Assembly: GCA_015680685.1 (NCBI GenBank)
Contig: MNCI01002920.1
Span: 87,131-118,065 of the forward strand
Length of the DNA: 30,935 bases
Reading direction: 5' to 3'
From: Gnetum montanum
Lineage: Eukaryota > Streptophyta > Gnetopsida > Gnetales > Gnetaceae
The notes under the pieces were generated by a model that did no database searches, was not told the origin of the DNA, and saw only the letters and a list, made by a program, of their open reading frames with translations. Shown here piece by piece: positions 20,809 to 30,350 of this stretch (the stretch's first letter is position 1; each line of letters starts with the position of its first letter). Position numbers and translations under genes: made by a program.

Positions 20809-21459
20809 CCTTAGCCCTCAACATTTTAGAGGTTCACAAATTTGAAGGTTGGCATTTGGCATTTTTGAAGTGCATTTGGCATTTTTGGCAAGGTAAGGCA
20901 TTCGCATACCACCATAGCTCACCACAAGACACCGTAGACCACCATTGTCTACTGCACACTACGGTAGCCAACTCGGCAAGCATAGACAGTATGGTAGAAT
21001 GTCAATCTTCATGGATAGACACCCCCAAGACTATAACTACATTGTCCACTATGCCTACTGTACAATACATACCTTCTCACCCCTTCTAAGGTTAACTACG
21101 CTCAATCCTATTTGGGGTTGTGTCGCTTTCTCTCTCGCTCTCTCCCTATACATTTTCAACATTTTTACTCACATTTTAACATTTTACTTGTATTTTTTAT
21201 TGTTTTCACACACCACCACACATTGACACCTTCATTTTACACTGAAAACCTTGACTACACTCGCCCTCGTTGACACCGCGAACACCGCTTAACACTTAGC
21301 ATCATTTGGCATTACATTTGGTAAGTCCCTGTTTAATCAAAAAGACCATTCTGGGCATCTTGTCTCTACCTCCGGTAGGCCCTCACATAGACATGGGGTT
21401 AGACTTGTGCACCCATAGACCCCTCAGTGTTCCAACCACCAACATTTTTGGTCACTACA

Positions 21460-21464
21460 ATTGA
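21460..21464. repeat. Probable target-site duplication, right copy (ATTGA)
   Basis: Differs from GTTGA at 19704-19708 by one G-to-A change. Confidence 0.65.
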
Positions 21465-22110
21465 ACATCATGACATTCAAGGATAATTTTCCTCTACCAT
21501 TTGTTGACCAAGTCCTAGATATCATAGCAAGACATCAGTACTATAGCTTTCTTAATGGGTACAACGAATATAACCATATCCACATTGCACTAGAAGACTA
21601 AGAAAAGACTACATTCACCAATCCATGGGAAACATTTTCTTACAAGCAAATGCCTTTTGGCTTGTGCAATGCGCTTGTCACTTTTCAAAGATGAGTACTG
21701 AGTTTCTTCCAGAAACAAATAGGCAATGGTGTGGAAGTATTTATAAATGATTTCTATACTTATGTGCTAGATTTTAAGCAAGCATTGGACTATTTGGAGC
21801 AGGTACTGAAAAGATGCATTAAAACGAATTTGAAGCTCAATTGGCAGAAAAGACATTTCATGGTCCAAGATGGAATCATTTTGGAACATAAGGTATCACA
21901 GAAAGAAATAGAAGTAGATGTAGAAAAGATAAGGGTCATTTATAAAATCACCATAATGCCACAAACTGTTAAGGAGGTCAGATCATTTCTAGGCCATACA
22001 AGGTATTATCAAAGGTTCATTGAAAATTTTTCCAAGATAGCAAAATTGTTGGTAGAATTGACCAAGAAAGATGCACCATTTTAGTGGATGAAGAAATGTG
22101 AGAAGGCATT

Positions 22111-22560
22111 TGAGACACTAAAATAGAAGCTAATAGAAAAACCAATCCTTAAAGCTTCAGATTGATCCAACCCCTTCAACATAACAACAAATGCTTTCAA
22201 TTATGCACTAGGCGCAGTACTAACATAGCTTGATGATTAAAAGAGGCCATACTACATACATTGCACTAGTAGAAGCATCATCGAAGCACAAATTAATTAC
22301 ACCACTACTAAAAAGGAGCTTATGGCTATGGTGTACACACTAGAAAAATTCAAACATTACATGCTCAAGTATCCTATCTATGTCCACACAAATTTTTGAT
22401 AAATAAACCAACAATGAGTCCTAGGATGATATTGTGACTCATAATTTTACAAGAATTTAATATCACTATGATTAACAAGAAGGGAACAGAGAATGTACTA
22501 GCATACCACTTGTTAAGGCTAAGATGGAAATCACAAGAGCAAGAAGAACCATTATTAGAC
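22111..22560 (+). pseudogene. pol: RNase H domain of element C
   Basis: This domain degrades the RNA strand of the RNA/DNA hybrid during reverse transcription. It starts after RT with EKAFETLK and KPILKASD, then NAFNYALGAVLT (about 22193; the usual DASDYAIGAVLxQ, with the catalytic Asp replaced by Asn), YYIHCTSRSIIEAQINYTTT (about 22252) and KKELMAMVYTLEKFKHYMLK (about 22312), which match YYASRTLNEAQxNYTTTEKELLAVVFALEKFRxYL. In-frame stops occur at several Gln or Trp positions. The region after 22390 is the frayed tether towards the integrase. Confidence 0.8.
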
Positions 22561-22639
22561 TAGTTTCCTGATGAGAACCTATTCATGAAAATAACAATGG
22601 TTGTTAACTCAACAAAGAAATCATGGATCACTAGTTATG

Positions 22640-23946
22640 TGACTTATCTTCTCACACTAGAGCTTCCTATTGCATGGAATAGAAAATAGAAAGAGTAGTT
22701 CCTTCATAGAGTAAAGAGGTATATGAAAACAAATGGAAATCTCTACAAGATTTGTGCTGATGGAATAGTGAGATGGTGTGTTCCAGAAGAGCACCAATAA
22801 ATAATTCTACAAGATGCACACAAAGGACCATGTCATTGTCACTATGTGGGATATAGAACAACAATAAAGTTGATGATGGTAGGCTACTTCTAGCCTACCA
22901 TATTCTAGGATGCACATAACTTTACCTAGTCTTGTGAGAGATGTCAACATGATGAAGGAATAACAGCCAAGGACGAGAGGTCACAATAATGGATACATCC
23001 ATTGGAACTATTTGACATATGGAGAATTGATTTCATGGGACCCATCGCACTGATGTTAAACAGGAAAGCATACATTATTGTGACAGTTGATTATTATACC
23101 AAATGGGTAGAAGAAGTTATAATCAATGATTGTACAACAACAACAACTACTAAATTCTTTCATAAACACATGGTAAATAGATTTGAGTACCACGAATGCT
23201 CATCTTAGATAATGGAACACACTTCATGGGCACTACATTCAAGCAACTCATGCAACAAGTTGGGGTGAATCATAAGTTGAATACATCATATTACCCCTAG
23301 GTGAATGGTCAAGCAGAAGTGACTTACCAAGAAATTATATGAATATTAACTAGAATTTTTAGTTGATTTAGGAAAGATGAGAGCACTACACTAAATCATG
23401 CTCTATGGGCCTATAGGATCACATGACAACTTCCCATAGGATATTTGCCATACGAGCTAGTTTATGGAAATTTTCCTATGCTACCAATCCAAGCAAAGCT
23501 ACAAACATTAGTTACTATTAGCCAACTTAACCTAGACTTGAGCTTATTATAGAAAAAATGTCTTATGAATCTTAACCTTTTAGAGGAAAATATACTTATA
23601 ACCCCAATGAGTAATGAAATACAAAAGAAGTACTCCAAACACAGGCATGATGCACGTATTCGACAAGTATCAATCAAGCCAAGCAATAAGGTCCTGTATT
23701 ATCATCCCGGTCATGTGCCATAAAAGACTAAGTTCCAAACCTTATGGGAAAGATCCTACATCATCCATACCACATATCCTTTAGGAGCTATGTAAATTTA
23801 CCATCCAACTTGCCCACACAAACTTATTTTAGTCAATATTCAACAAGTCAAACCATATTATGAATATCCTGATTCCTTTGTGAACTCTACCCAGCTCACC
23901 AAACCTACTTTATACCCATTCAATCTTATAGTTGACTGTTTCCAAT
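22640..23946 (+). pseudogene. pol: Integrase of element C (zinc-binding, catalytic core, C-terminal parts)
   Basis: Inserts element cDNA into the chromosome. The N-terminal HHCC zinc-binding region is at about 22805-22950: DAHKGPCHCHYVGYRTT, then DAHNFT and SCERCQHD, preserving His and both Cys. The catalytic core starts WRIDFMGPI (23022; first acidic residue) with YIIVTVDYYTKWVEE (23071), then, after a frameshift, DNGTHFMGTTFKQLMQQVGV (about 23208; second Asp, in the sequence AATGGAACACACTTC) and VNGQAEVTYQEII (about 23300; Glu). So all three DDE residues survive, in different frames. The C-terminal end has VLYYHPGHVP, SYIIHTTYPLGAM and HKLILVNIQQVKPYYEYP, like the end of gypsy integrases where GPFxVxxVxPxGAVxI is typical. 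Stops and frameshifts make it inactive. The stop at 23946 ends pol. Confidence 0.8.
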
Positions 23947-25483
23947 GAGAGTTGTAGGGGTGCCCTATATGATCCTTAGGCACCAAACCAAACCTTTCAC
24001 TTTACTTAATATGTTTTTACATTCTTTGATATCTTTTTATTCTTATATACTTTTTTATTTCTTAATCATTTCTTATTCTTTAATTTTTTTCAAAGTCTTC
24101 CTCTATTTTATCATGTTTCTATGCTTTTCACTACTCATCTTATACAAATTTTTTGTTGATATTTCTATTTATTTTTCCAATAAAGTACAAAGAATAAAGT
24201 AAGATGTAGTTCAAATAAGGTGAAGATTTCCCTATATTATTAGATCATGAATGATTGATTACATAAACAAAGCGACCATGTCATCCATCCACTCATTTCC
24301 AACAATAAGAGGTTCTTAACATGGCCATAATGATAGTCTTTTCACAATAAAACTAGAAATAAACTTCTGATCATTATGCCTAGATAGAAAACTAAAGAAC
24401 CACATGGAAATGAAAAGGATGTGACATTAAGGGGATTTGTGGATTCTCTAGGACTACTATTGTGAGTTTTATCATGTTGTTAAGAGTATGTTACTTTCTT
24501 GAGTTCTAATAAAAAGTGGAAGTAAGAGTATAATACGTGTTACATAACATGGCACTAGAAAGACATGTTACCCATGCTTGAAGGTAGTCCTTTGGTAAGA
24601 TCAACACAGTCAAAATAAAATAAAAGCATACAATAAAATTTTTGGGGGTCCCATTGGAAAGACATGTGACCCATGCCTAAAGGTAGGTAGCTTCTTGAAA
24701 ATCTCAAAAATAAAAAAATGTACTATTAATAAACTCCTTCCTTGAACAACATTATCAAGCGATAATACTTCTTGTAACAATGGTAGTCTTGTGGTTGTTA
24801 GTCTTGGGGATGATACAATGCAATGTCACTAGAAAGTGATTTGGACTTGGTTTGGATCTTGGACGAAAAGGCTTATGATTACTTTCACCACATATTACAA
24901 ACAAGAATTCATTATGCCTATGGTAAGACACCTCACATCCCAATTTCCACAATCCCTTCTATATCCCATTTCACCTCATTGGTATATTTAATAATAATTC
25001 TATGGTTTTGTGTAATATAGTGTAATTTTTCCATTAGCAATATTAGCATGTGTTTTGCAAGACATGTATGTTCTACATTTAACTCCTTAAGTGCCTACAA
25101 ACACTTGTAGGTGTGTTTATACAAGGGCACTAAGGGTTGAAGCCTGCTTTGGGGAGAATCCACTTGTATAACTCTTGTACCTCATAACTGAAAATTAATT
25201 CCACATCATCTTGTGTCTCCCGAACACTTTAGTACTTAAATATCGCTTCCTACAAATGTTTAGAATATGTCCCAATGTTAAGAATCTTTAATCCATCTTG
25301 TAAATAGCCAATAAAATTTCATTTCCCAAGATTCCTTCCTTATGAATTTTGAATGTCAAATTTTTGAAATCCAAGCATCATCTATGATTCATGATCCTTT
25401 AGAAAATCTTTATACCTTCTAAATCATCTAATTGACTTAATTATTTCATGAACATTTATCAAAAATTCAAATTTTTTCAAAGG
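23947..25483 (+). other. Element C 3' non-coding tail
   Basis: T-rich at first (24000-24180), then shared blocks with the P and B tails. Motif copies lie at 24553-24587 and 24651-24687. GGCACTAAGGGTTGAAGCCTGC (25126-25147) lies near its end. No gene. The LTR start at 25484 closes it. Confidence 0.75.
24553..24687 (+). repeat. Repeated tail motif (C copies)
   Basis: AAAGACATGTTACCCATGCT then TGAAGGTAG at 24559, and AAAGACATGTGACCCATGCC then TAAAGGTAG at 24658, about 100 bp apart. Confidence 0.8.
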
Positions 25484-26177
25484 TGACATCATAACTACAA
25501 TGTCATATGACCTACAACATTGAAGCTACAATGTCAAATCAATGATGTTGCACATATAAAAATATTATATATATGCATGGGGATTAGAAACCTTTTCATT
25601 CTGCTATTTCATAGTAAGAGGATTTTTTGCAGTTTTTTTGAGCTTTGGCAACCAAACTTCCCAAAGACATAACTTCCTCACCATAACTTTGATTTGCAAA
25701 ATTCTTTAATCCTATTGATCCTAGAGTCCTCAACATAGTCATGGGGGGGGGGGAGGTGGCGCGGGCAGCGCGGGGGCAAGGTGTGGGGTGGTGGCTGGCT
25801 ATTGCACTCACAAAAGGATAATTGAACCAAACTATTCTAACATCCAAAAAAAAGGGTAAGTATAAGGATACAATAAGAATATTATAAGTGATCAATCAAA
25901 TTGAAGCCAAAGGACTTAACTAATTCTCCCAACTAAGCATACCAACCATTTAAGGGCACAATAAATGAGGAAACGATAACTATGGAAGGTTATAATAATT
26001 AAAGATATAACAATTAGGGGTTTCGTTTTGGAAATTTCTCTAACTCTGTAATCATGATAAAGACCATAACTAATAAAAAAGATAAGAACTTCATTAAACC
26101 AAGAATATGAGAAAGGATCATGAGCCATTAGGGACCATTTGAACACCTTGATAACCTTGAGTTCTTAATGATTGCAA
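25484..26177 (+). mobile_element. LTR between element C tail and ORF-D copy D-plus
   Basis: Start placed at TGACATCATAAC (25484). The next 70 bp are made of CAATGTCA/AACATTG words in both orientations (25498, 25517, 25529, 25540). A TATA-like TATAAAAATA lies at 25555. A 60-bp GC-rich block interrupts it at 25741-25800. The inner end is not clear; ORF-D starts at 26178. Placement rests mainly on position and the word pattern, since the preceding purine tract is weak. Confidence 0.5.
25741..25800. other. GC-rich, G-run block
   Basis: 47 of 60 bases are G or C in an otherwise AT-rich region. It starts with eleven consecutive G (25743-25753) and has further runs of three to five G, giving clear G-quadruplex potential on the plus strand. 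Confidence 0.9.
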
Positions 26178-28922
26178 ATGGCCCCAAAGAGAACAATAGT
26201 AGAAGGACCTTCATAACATGGTAGCAAAAGACCAAGAGGCCATGGGAGATGCCAAGCAAGAGAACAAACTCCATAGGCTAAACGTACAAAGCAAGAGGCC
26301 TAATTATTCAATATCCACCAATAGACTCCTACCATAGAATATTCATCCCAAGAAGAAGTAGAGGTGCCACCAACACCTGAACAAGGATAGCATCTCACGT
26401 TGTCTGATGAATGCCTCCAGGCCATTCAAGAGAAATCTAGAATGTCCACAGTCATCATAAGTTAAACTTTGGACCATTCATGGAGTTTGCTATAGAAGCT
26501 ATTAGAATACAACTCTAGGCATCTCCCTTATGGCCAACACCATCCAACAACATCAAATGGTACTTAGGAGAAGTCTATCAATTCTTGAGAAATAAACAAG
26601 ATGATGCCACAATGAAGATTGAAGAGGTTTTAGTGCCATATTTAGTTGATGCAATAGCAAAGGCCTTGAACATACCAAACGTTGGAGCTAATGTTGCACA
26701 AATTTTCACAAGGTTCAATAATGATGCTAAGAAGTTATGGCTACATAGAGCTTATGGGAAAGAAAATAAAGATTATAGTGAGCTAACTACAGAGGAAAAG
26801 ATTCATTTCAAAATTGGGGCCTACCACTTGTTCCTAATGAAGAGGCTCAATCAAATCTCTACATATGCAACCCATGGAAGTGAACTTTTGGTAGGAAAAT
26901 TCAATGCCAATATCATCCATTTGCTCTTCCTAGAGATCCAAAGGTTGCTTGAAGAAAAGAAGGTAGGGAAACTAACACTCTCATTCCCTTGCCTTGTCAG
27001 GAAGCTATGCAAGCAAGCGAGGATCTTGGGCTACACCAATGATGTTTCACAAAAGGCCTAGAATGCATCTTACACTAAGATGTCAAAACTAATGCCACCC
27101 AAGAAAGATCATCTAGAAAAGCCAGTAGGCATAGATGATGCTTCAGGTTCTACACTAGTTGGTAACATTCAAGCTACCAGTCAACAACAACAGGCAAGAC
27201 CTAGCAGTCAACCACCTATAGGTGATAGACCTTAATATCAAGTACCACCACCACCATAAGATTACTGACCCTCAATGAGCCATCTACATCAAATCACAAA
27301 TACCATTAGTTAGGGAGCAAGGGAGGGCTCAACCATGTACAGAGTCATAGAAAGCTCCGTAAGGCCTACGGATTCTACAAACCCTGCTAGTGGGTAAGTA
27401 TCATTGTAGTCAAGAAGAGAGGAGGACTAGGCACAACAAATTTTAGGGAACACTACATCCTTCCAAGTGATGCTTGACATTGGTGAAGGTACCACAATTA
27501 TGGTCATGCAACACCAGGATGCATCAAGAGCCATAGAACTCATAATCGACCATATCAAGGAATCATTTAATGTCCCTATTGTGTTGCCAACTGATATTTC
27601 TAGAGTTAGAGATGTTCAAATGCTAGCCAGTACCTCCATGATACCCGTAGAACATGAAGATGTACTTAAACAAAATGCTACAGATAGGCTAGGTCATGCA
27701 GAACCTCTTTAATATCCCCTGTGATATCACTATAGTGTAGTTTGATCTGATAGCCACTAAGGAGAAGCTAGTGATGGCAAAAACAATTTGATAGCTATGA
27801 GAGAAGAAATGAGGGACCCTACATAATTTGTTGCCTCTGACTAGCTATAGCAATACAAAGTTGATCAAGTAACGCAACTCATTTCCAAGAACTTATGAGT
27901 AAAGATGGAAAGAGAGAAGGTTGTGTGGAATACCTCAATAGCAGAAGCCCAAACGTACGCACATGTCAAAGCTCTCACGACTCTTAAGGAGGAAAATAAA
28001 AGTTTATTGTCAACAATACAAGGTTAACTGATATTGAGAAGTAGAACAATGTTCACAAGGAAAGCATCCATCAACTACAAGAATAATTCATTCAAGTCAA
28101 CTATGACATGAGTAGATTAGCCCAAGAGAACAGAACATTGTCAATGGTAGAAGTATGCACAATTTGCCAAAAGTTTGCAATTGAAATAAGCTCATGGAAA
28201 AACTAGGCCAAGAAGCATGAAAAGCTCAAAGAATACTTCAGGGATCAGGTGGGTATGAATAAACAAATCAAAGAAAAAGAAATCTAGATGGCAAAGGCCA
28301 AAATCAACTCAGTCACAACTCAAACAACATATGACAACTAATTCTAGATAGGCTCGTTCATTTCTTCCAAGCTGATTTAAAAAATAAGGATATGCATATA
28401 GAATATTTCATAGAGTACATGGGATTAGCAAACCTTTGGTATGCTAATCTAGCCATGTTAACAGCAGGAAGGCTAAGAAATGAGCTAGAGCAACAAGTAG
28501 TAGTTGTATATGCACCATATGAAAAGGCGTTTGTTGATCGAAAGGATACCTTATAGAAACTATAGGTCGTAAACTCCAAACTAGAAATTGTTAAGGCTAG
28601 CTACCAAGGATAGAAAGACGTTGCAGCAAGCTTGGCACACCAAATGTTAGATTATCAAGAATTAAGAAAGATGGCTAGGGCTTTTGAAGAAGAACGACAT
28701 CAATTTGCGACATGGTACATCAAAGCCAACAAAATGTTCATGCAAATGCCATGCCCATGGGATGTACTAACTCCATCCAACATTATGTAATTAGCATGGA
28801 TAGGACATGACCCTAGGATGAAGGAAGAGAAGCTTTATGTGCTCCTAAACAAATACCAATTTTAGAAGCCTTATGATAAAGGGAAGTAGCTAATGAAGAA
28901 GCCTCCACCACCTGGAATTTAA
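26178..28922 (+). pseudogene. ORF-D copy D-plus: plant-transposon-type domain, Pro/Gln linker, coiled coil
   Basis: Best copy of this gene. The ATG at 26178 (MAPKRTIVEG) and the stop at 28920-28922 are in one frame 915 codons apart, but two or more frameshifts lie between. Blocks: NFGPFMEFAIEAI (about 26475), WYLGEVYQFLRNKQDD (about 26563), an open block 26585-27061 with YLVDAIAKALNIPNVGANV, ELTTEEKIHFKIGAYHL, GKFNANIIHLLFLEIQRLLE and LTLSFPCLVRKLCKQARI. The last fits GxxINVGxIIxxEI and LxFPxLIxxLC, which I recall from the plant-transposon domain PF20167. A Gln/Pro-rich linker follows (27180-27260), then a segment with IIDHIKESFNVPIVLP and RDVQMLAS (27540-27630), then a Lys/Glu/Gln-rich coiled coil (about 27900-28880) with LANLWYANLAMLTAGRLRNE. 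There are no enzyme motifs. It sits between two LTRs and ends shortly before a polypurine tract. Role unknown. Confidence 0.75.
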
Positions 28923-29129
28923 GGCCTACATTAAGCTACTTCAGTTTTTTTTTTATTTTGTCTTTTTTTTTTGTTAATTGTCAACTGTGTTCAATTTTTG
29001 TAAAAACACCAATGCAGCATTCAGAGTCATGTAAATAGTCAAGTCATGTTAAGTCAAGTCTACCTCCCAATTTTGTAAAGAACTCTATCCTCATTTTGTT
29101 TTAACTCGAGGACAAGTTTCTAGTTAGTC
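28923..29129 (+). other. 3' leader of the ORF-D element
   Basis: Short non-coding stretch with a T-rich run (28945-28975) and CTCGAGGACAAGTTT (29106-29120). A similar CTYGAGGACAAG sequence commonly precedes the 3' LTR of plant Ty3/gypsy elements. Confidence 0.5.
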
Positions 29130-29138
29130 GTGGGGGTA
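29130..29138 (+). other. Polypurine tract
   Basis: GTGGGGGTA immediately before the TG of the LTR at 29139. Plus-strand DNA synthesis would prime here. Confidence 0.65.
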
Positions 29139-29187
29139 TGATAAAACCATCTTTTTACACTAATGCAATATCATTTCTTTAATACCC

Positions 29188-29227
29188 TATCAATGATATC
29201 ATAGCTCATGTTATGTCATCATTGATA
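29188..29227. repeat. Perfect 10-bp inverted repeat upstream of TATA (ORF-D 3' LTR)
   Basis: TATCAATGAT (29188-29197) and ATCATTGATA (29218-29227) with a 20-bp spacer that itself begins ATCAT. Confidence 0.9.
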
Positions 29228-29252
29228 CAATGTCTTAGGAGTTGTGCAGCAC

Positions 29253-29260
29253 TATAAATA
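29253..29260 (+). promoter_or_regulatory. TATA box of the ORF-D 3' LTR
   Basis: TATAAATA in CACTATAAATACC, about 115 bp from the LTR start. Confidence 0.65.
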
Positions 29261-30010
29261 CCAATGCTTGTGTGCACAAGCAACAACAAATTTCATTCCA
29301 CCCTTATCCAAACTCTTCCATTTTCATTTCATAGTTTTAGCGATAGTGTGAATGCACATGATCAAGATTCCACCCTTATCCAAACTCTTCCAATAAAGAT
29401 CAAAATTGTTTTACATCATTGTAGCATTCCTTAGTTCCTTTGTTCTATTGTTTACTTAGCATAATTTTCATGTTTTCTTAGTTTAATCTACATTCCAAAG
29501 TACTTTACTTTTATGCTCATTAGTAAAGCAAAATGGGTACGACTAGTTTTGAGCGTTAAGTGCAATTGTTGGTCTCACTTGATTCGCTTAATAGTGATTC
29601 CACTTAGTAATCCTAGTGACAATTACATGAGCCCAAGATGTATACGATAGACCAAGACTGAATGATCATCGCTACTAGGATAGAGTAGATTTACATTATA
29701 GTAATTACTTAGATTTAGATTTCTCTTCTCAACTTTTATCTTGTTTGTAACTAGGAGTACTAAGAGCCTTACAACATCATCTATTATATACCTCATGTAG
29801 AGTTAAACCATACACTTGAACTTCACTAACTCAAAGTAGGAAGACAGTGATCACGAACTTACTATCAACTCCTAACATATTTACATTGCCCATCCACAGA
29901 TTACAATGTGGTCATGTGTGAACACTTGTGACTTGTGTGGTAGAGTGTTAGGATACACCACCTCTCATCAACATCCTAAACATACATTAACATTTTTGAG
30001 ATTACTAAAT

Positions 30011-30038
30011 GTTCAGTACTGAACGTACCAAATGGTAC
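30011..30038. repeat. Two back-to-back palindromes
   Basis: GTTCAGTACTGAAC (30011-30024, perfect) is followed with no gap by GTACCAAATGGTAC (30025-30038, 6-bp arms around AA). A further palindrome TGCCATTGGCA lies at 30301-30310 and the next base. Confidence 0.9.
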
Positions 30039-30350
30039 ACTACTGGGATTACCAGGTGTTAACATTTTTATGCTTGAAGTTGATTATACTCTTACGATTT
30101 GAATAACTATGGTGAAAGTAAATTAATTAACCAAGTACTTAGAAATTAAAAGAATAATTAAAGTAAATTGCAATTAAAGAAATTAGAATGCTAAGCCAAG
30201 TACTGCAATGAAGGAAATGAATCTTAATTTTATTATTGCCTTGAAAATGTGTCTAGGTAATGATCACTTAAATAAAATATTGTATAATCCACTTGATTCA
30301 TGCCATTGGCACTTGGTAACTGACACTAACTAATAGAGTTTTGCTATGCT
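30039..30350. other. Non-coding AT-rich stretch
   Basis: No gene recognised. CACTTGGTAAC at 30309 also occurs in the P/E LTR near 8858, so this may be LTR or leader sequence of the same families. Confidence 0.4.

Larger units (their letters stand above)
19709..21459 (+). mobile_element. 1751-bp solo LTR inserted in element C RT
   Basis: Begins TGAAACACCACC and ends GGTCACTACA. Its U3 (about 1.1 kb) is a field of words CTAYRCTCTCC and the complement, including a 305-bp tandem duplication (19892-20196, 20197-20501). A TATA box lies at 20801-20808 (GGCCTATAAATACC), after which a CT-rich stretch (21128-21147) and U5 follow. There is no primer-binding site, gag or pol next to it, and RT resumes directly, so it is a solo LTR, left when the two LTRs of a full element recombined. 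The plus-strand frames at 20727-21089 and 20945-21226 are LTR sequence, not genes. Confidence 0.8.
19620..22110 (+). pseudogene. pol: Reverse transcriptase of element C, split by a solo LTR
   Basis: RNA-dependent DNA polymerase of a Ty3/gypsy element. The left part (19640-19708) shows EWVSPLAIIPNKDGKWRLC then IDF, the classic WVSPxxxVPKKDGKWRxCxDY block. A 1751-bp LTR follows. The right part resumes at 21460 with NFPLPFVDQVLD (about 21480), FSYKQMPFGLCNALVTFQ (about 21640), VFINDF (about 21736; the catalytic box that is usually F/Y-x-D-D here reads FINDF, so the first catalytic Asp is Asn), then the open block 21731-22084 with LNWQKRHFM and VRSFLGHTRYYQRFIENFSK, matching the end of RT where FLGxxxYYRRFI is typical. 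Stops at 21600 and 22082 and the insertion make it dead. The RT N-terminus and protease are deleted. Confidence 0.85.
29139..29990 (+). mobile_element. 3' LTR of the ORF-D plus element
   Basis: Begins TGATAAAACCATC directly after the polypurine tract. A perfect 10-bp inverted repeat (29188-29197 with 29218-29227) and a TATA box (29253-29260) lie in the first 125 bp. The right end is not fixed. CCACCCTTATCCAAACTCTTCCA occurs twice (near 29298 and 29370), a short internal duplication. Confidence 0.65.

Noticed and set aside
20727-21226. Overlapping plus-strand frames of 120 and 93 codons
   Set aside because: They span the TATA box and R/U5 of the 1751-bp LTR; composition is that of LTR sequence.
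19703-21459. Alternative LTR start TGTTGATG at 19703
   Set aside because: The 5 bp before it (TTGGT) do not match those after 21459 (ATTGA), and RT register is worse than with the start at 19709.
24823-25020. Short frame in the element C tail
   Set aside because: The same region in P and B is full of stops, so no coding is conserved.
29938-29952. TGGTAGAGTGTTAGG as primer-binding site of the last LTR
   Set aside because: Only the first five bases match the Met-type site and no clear LTR end lies before it.
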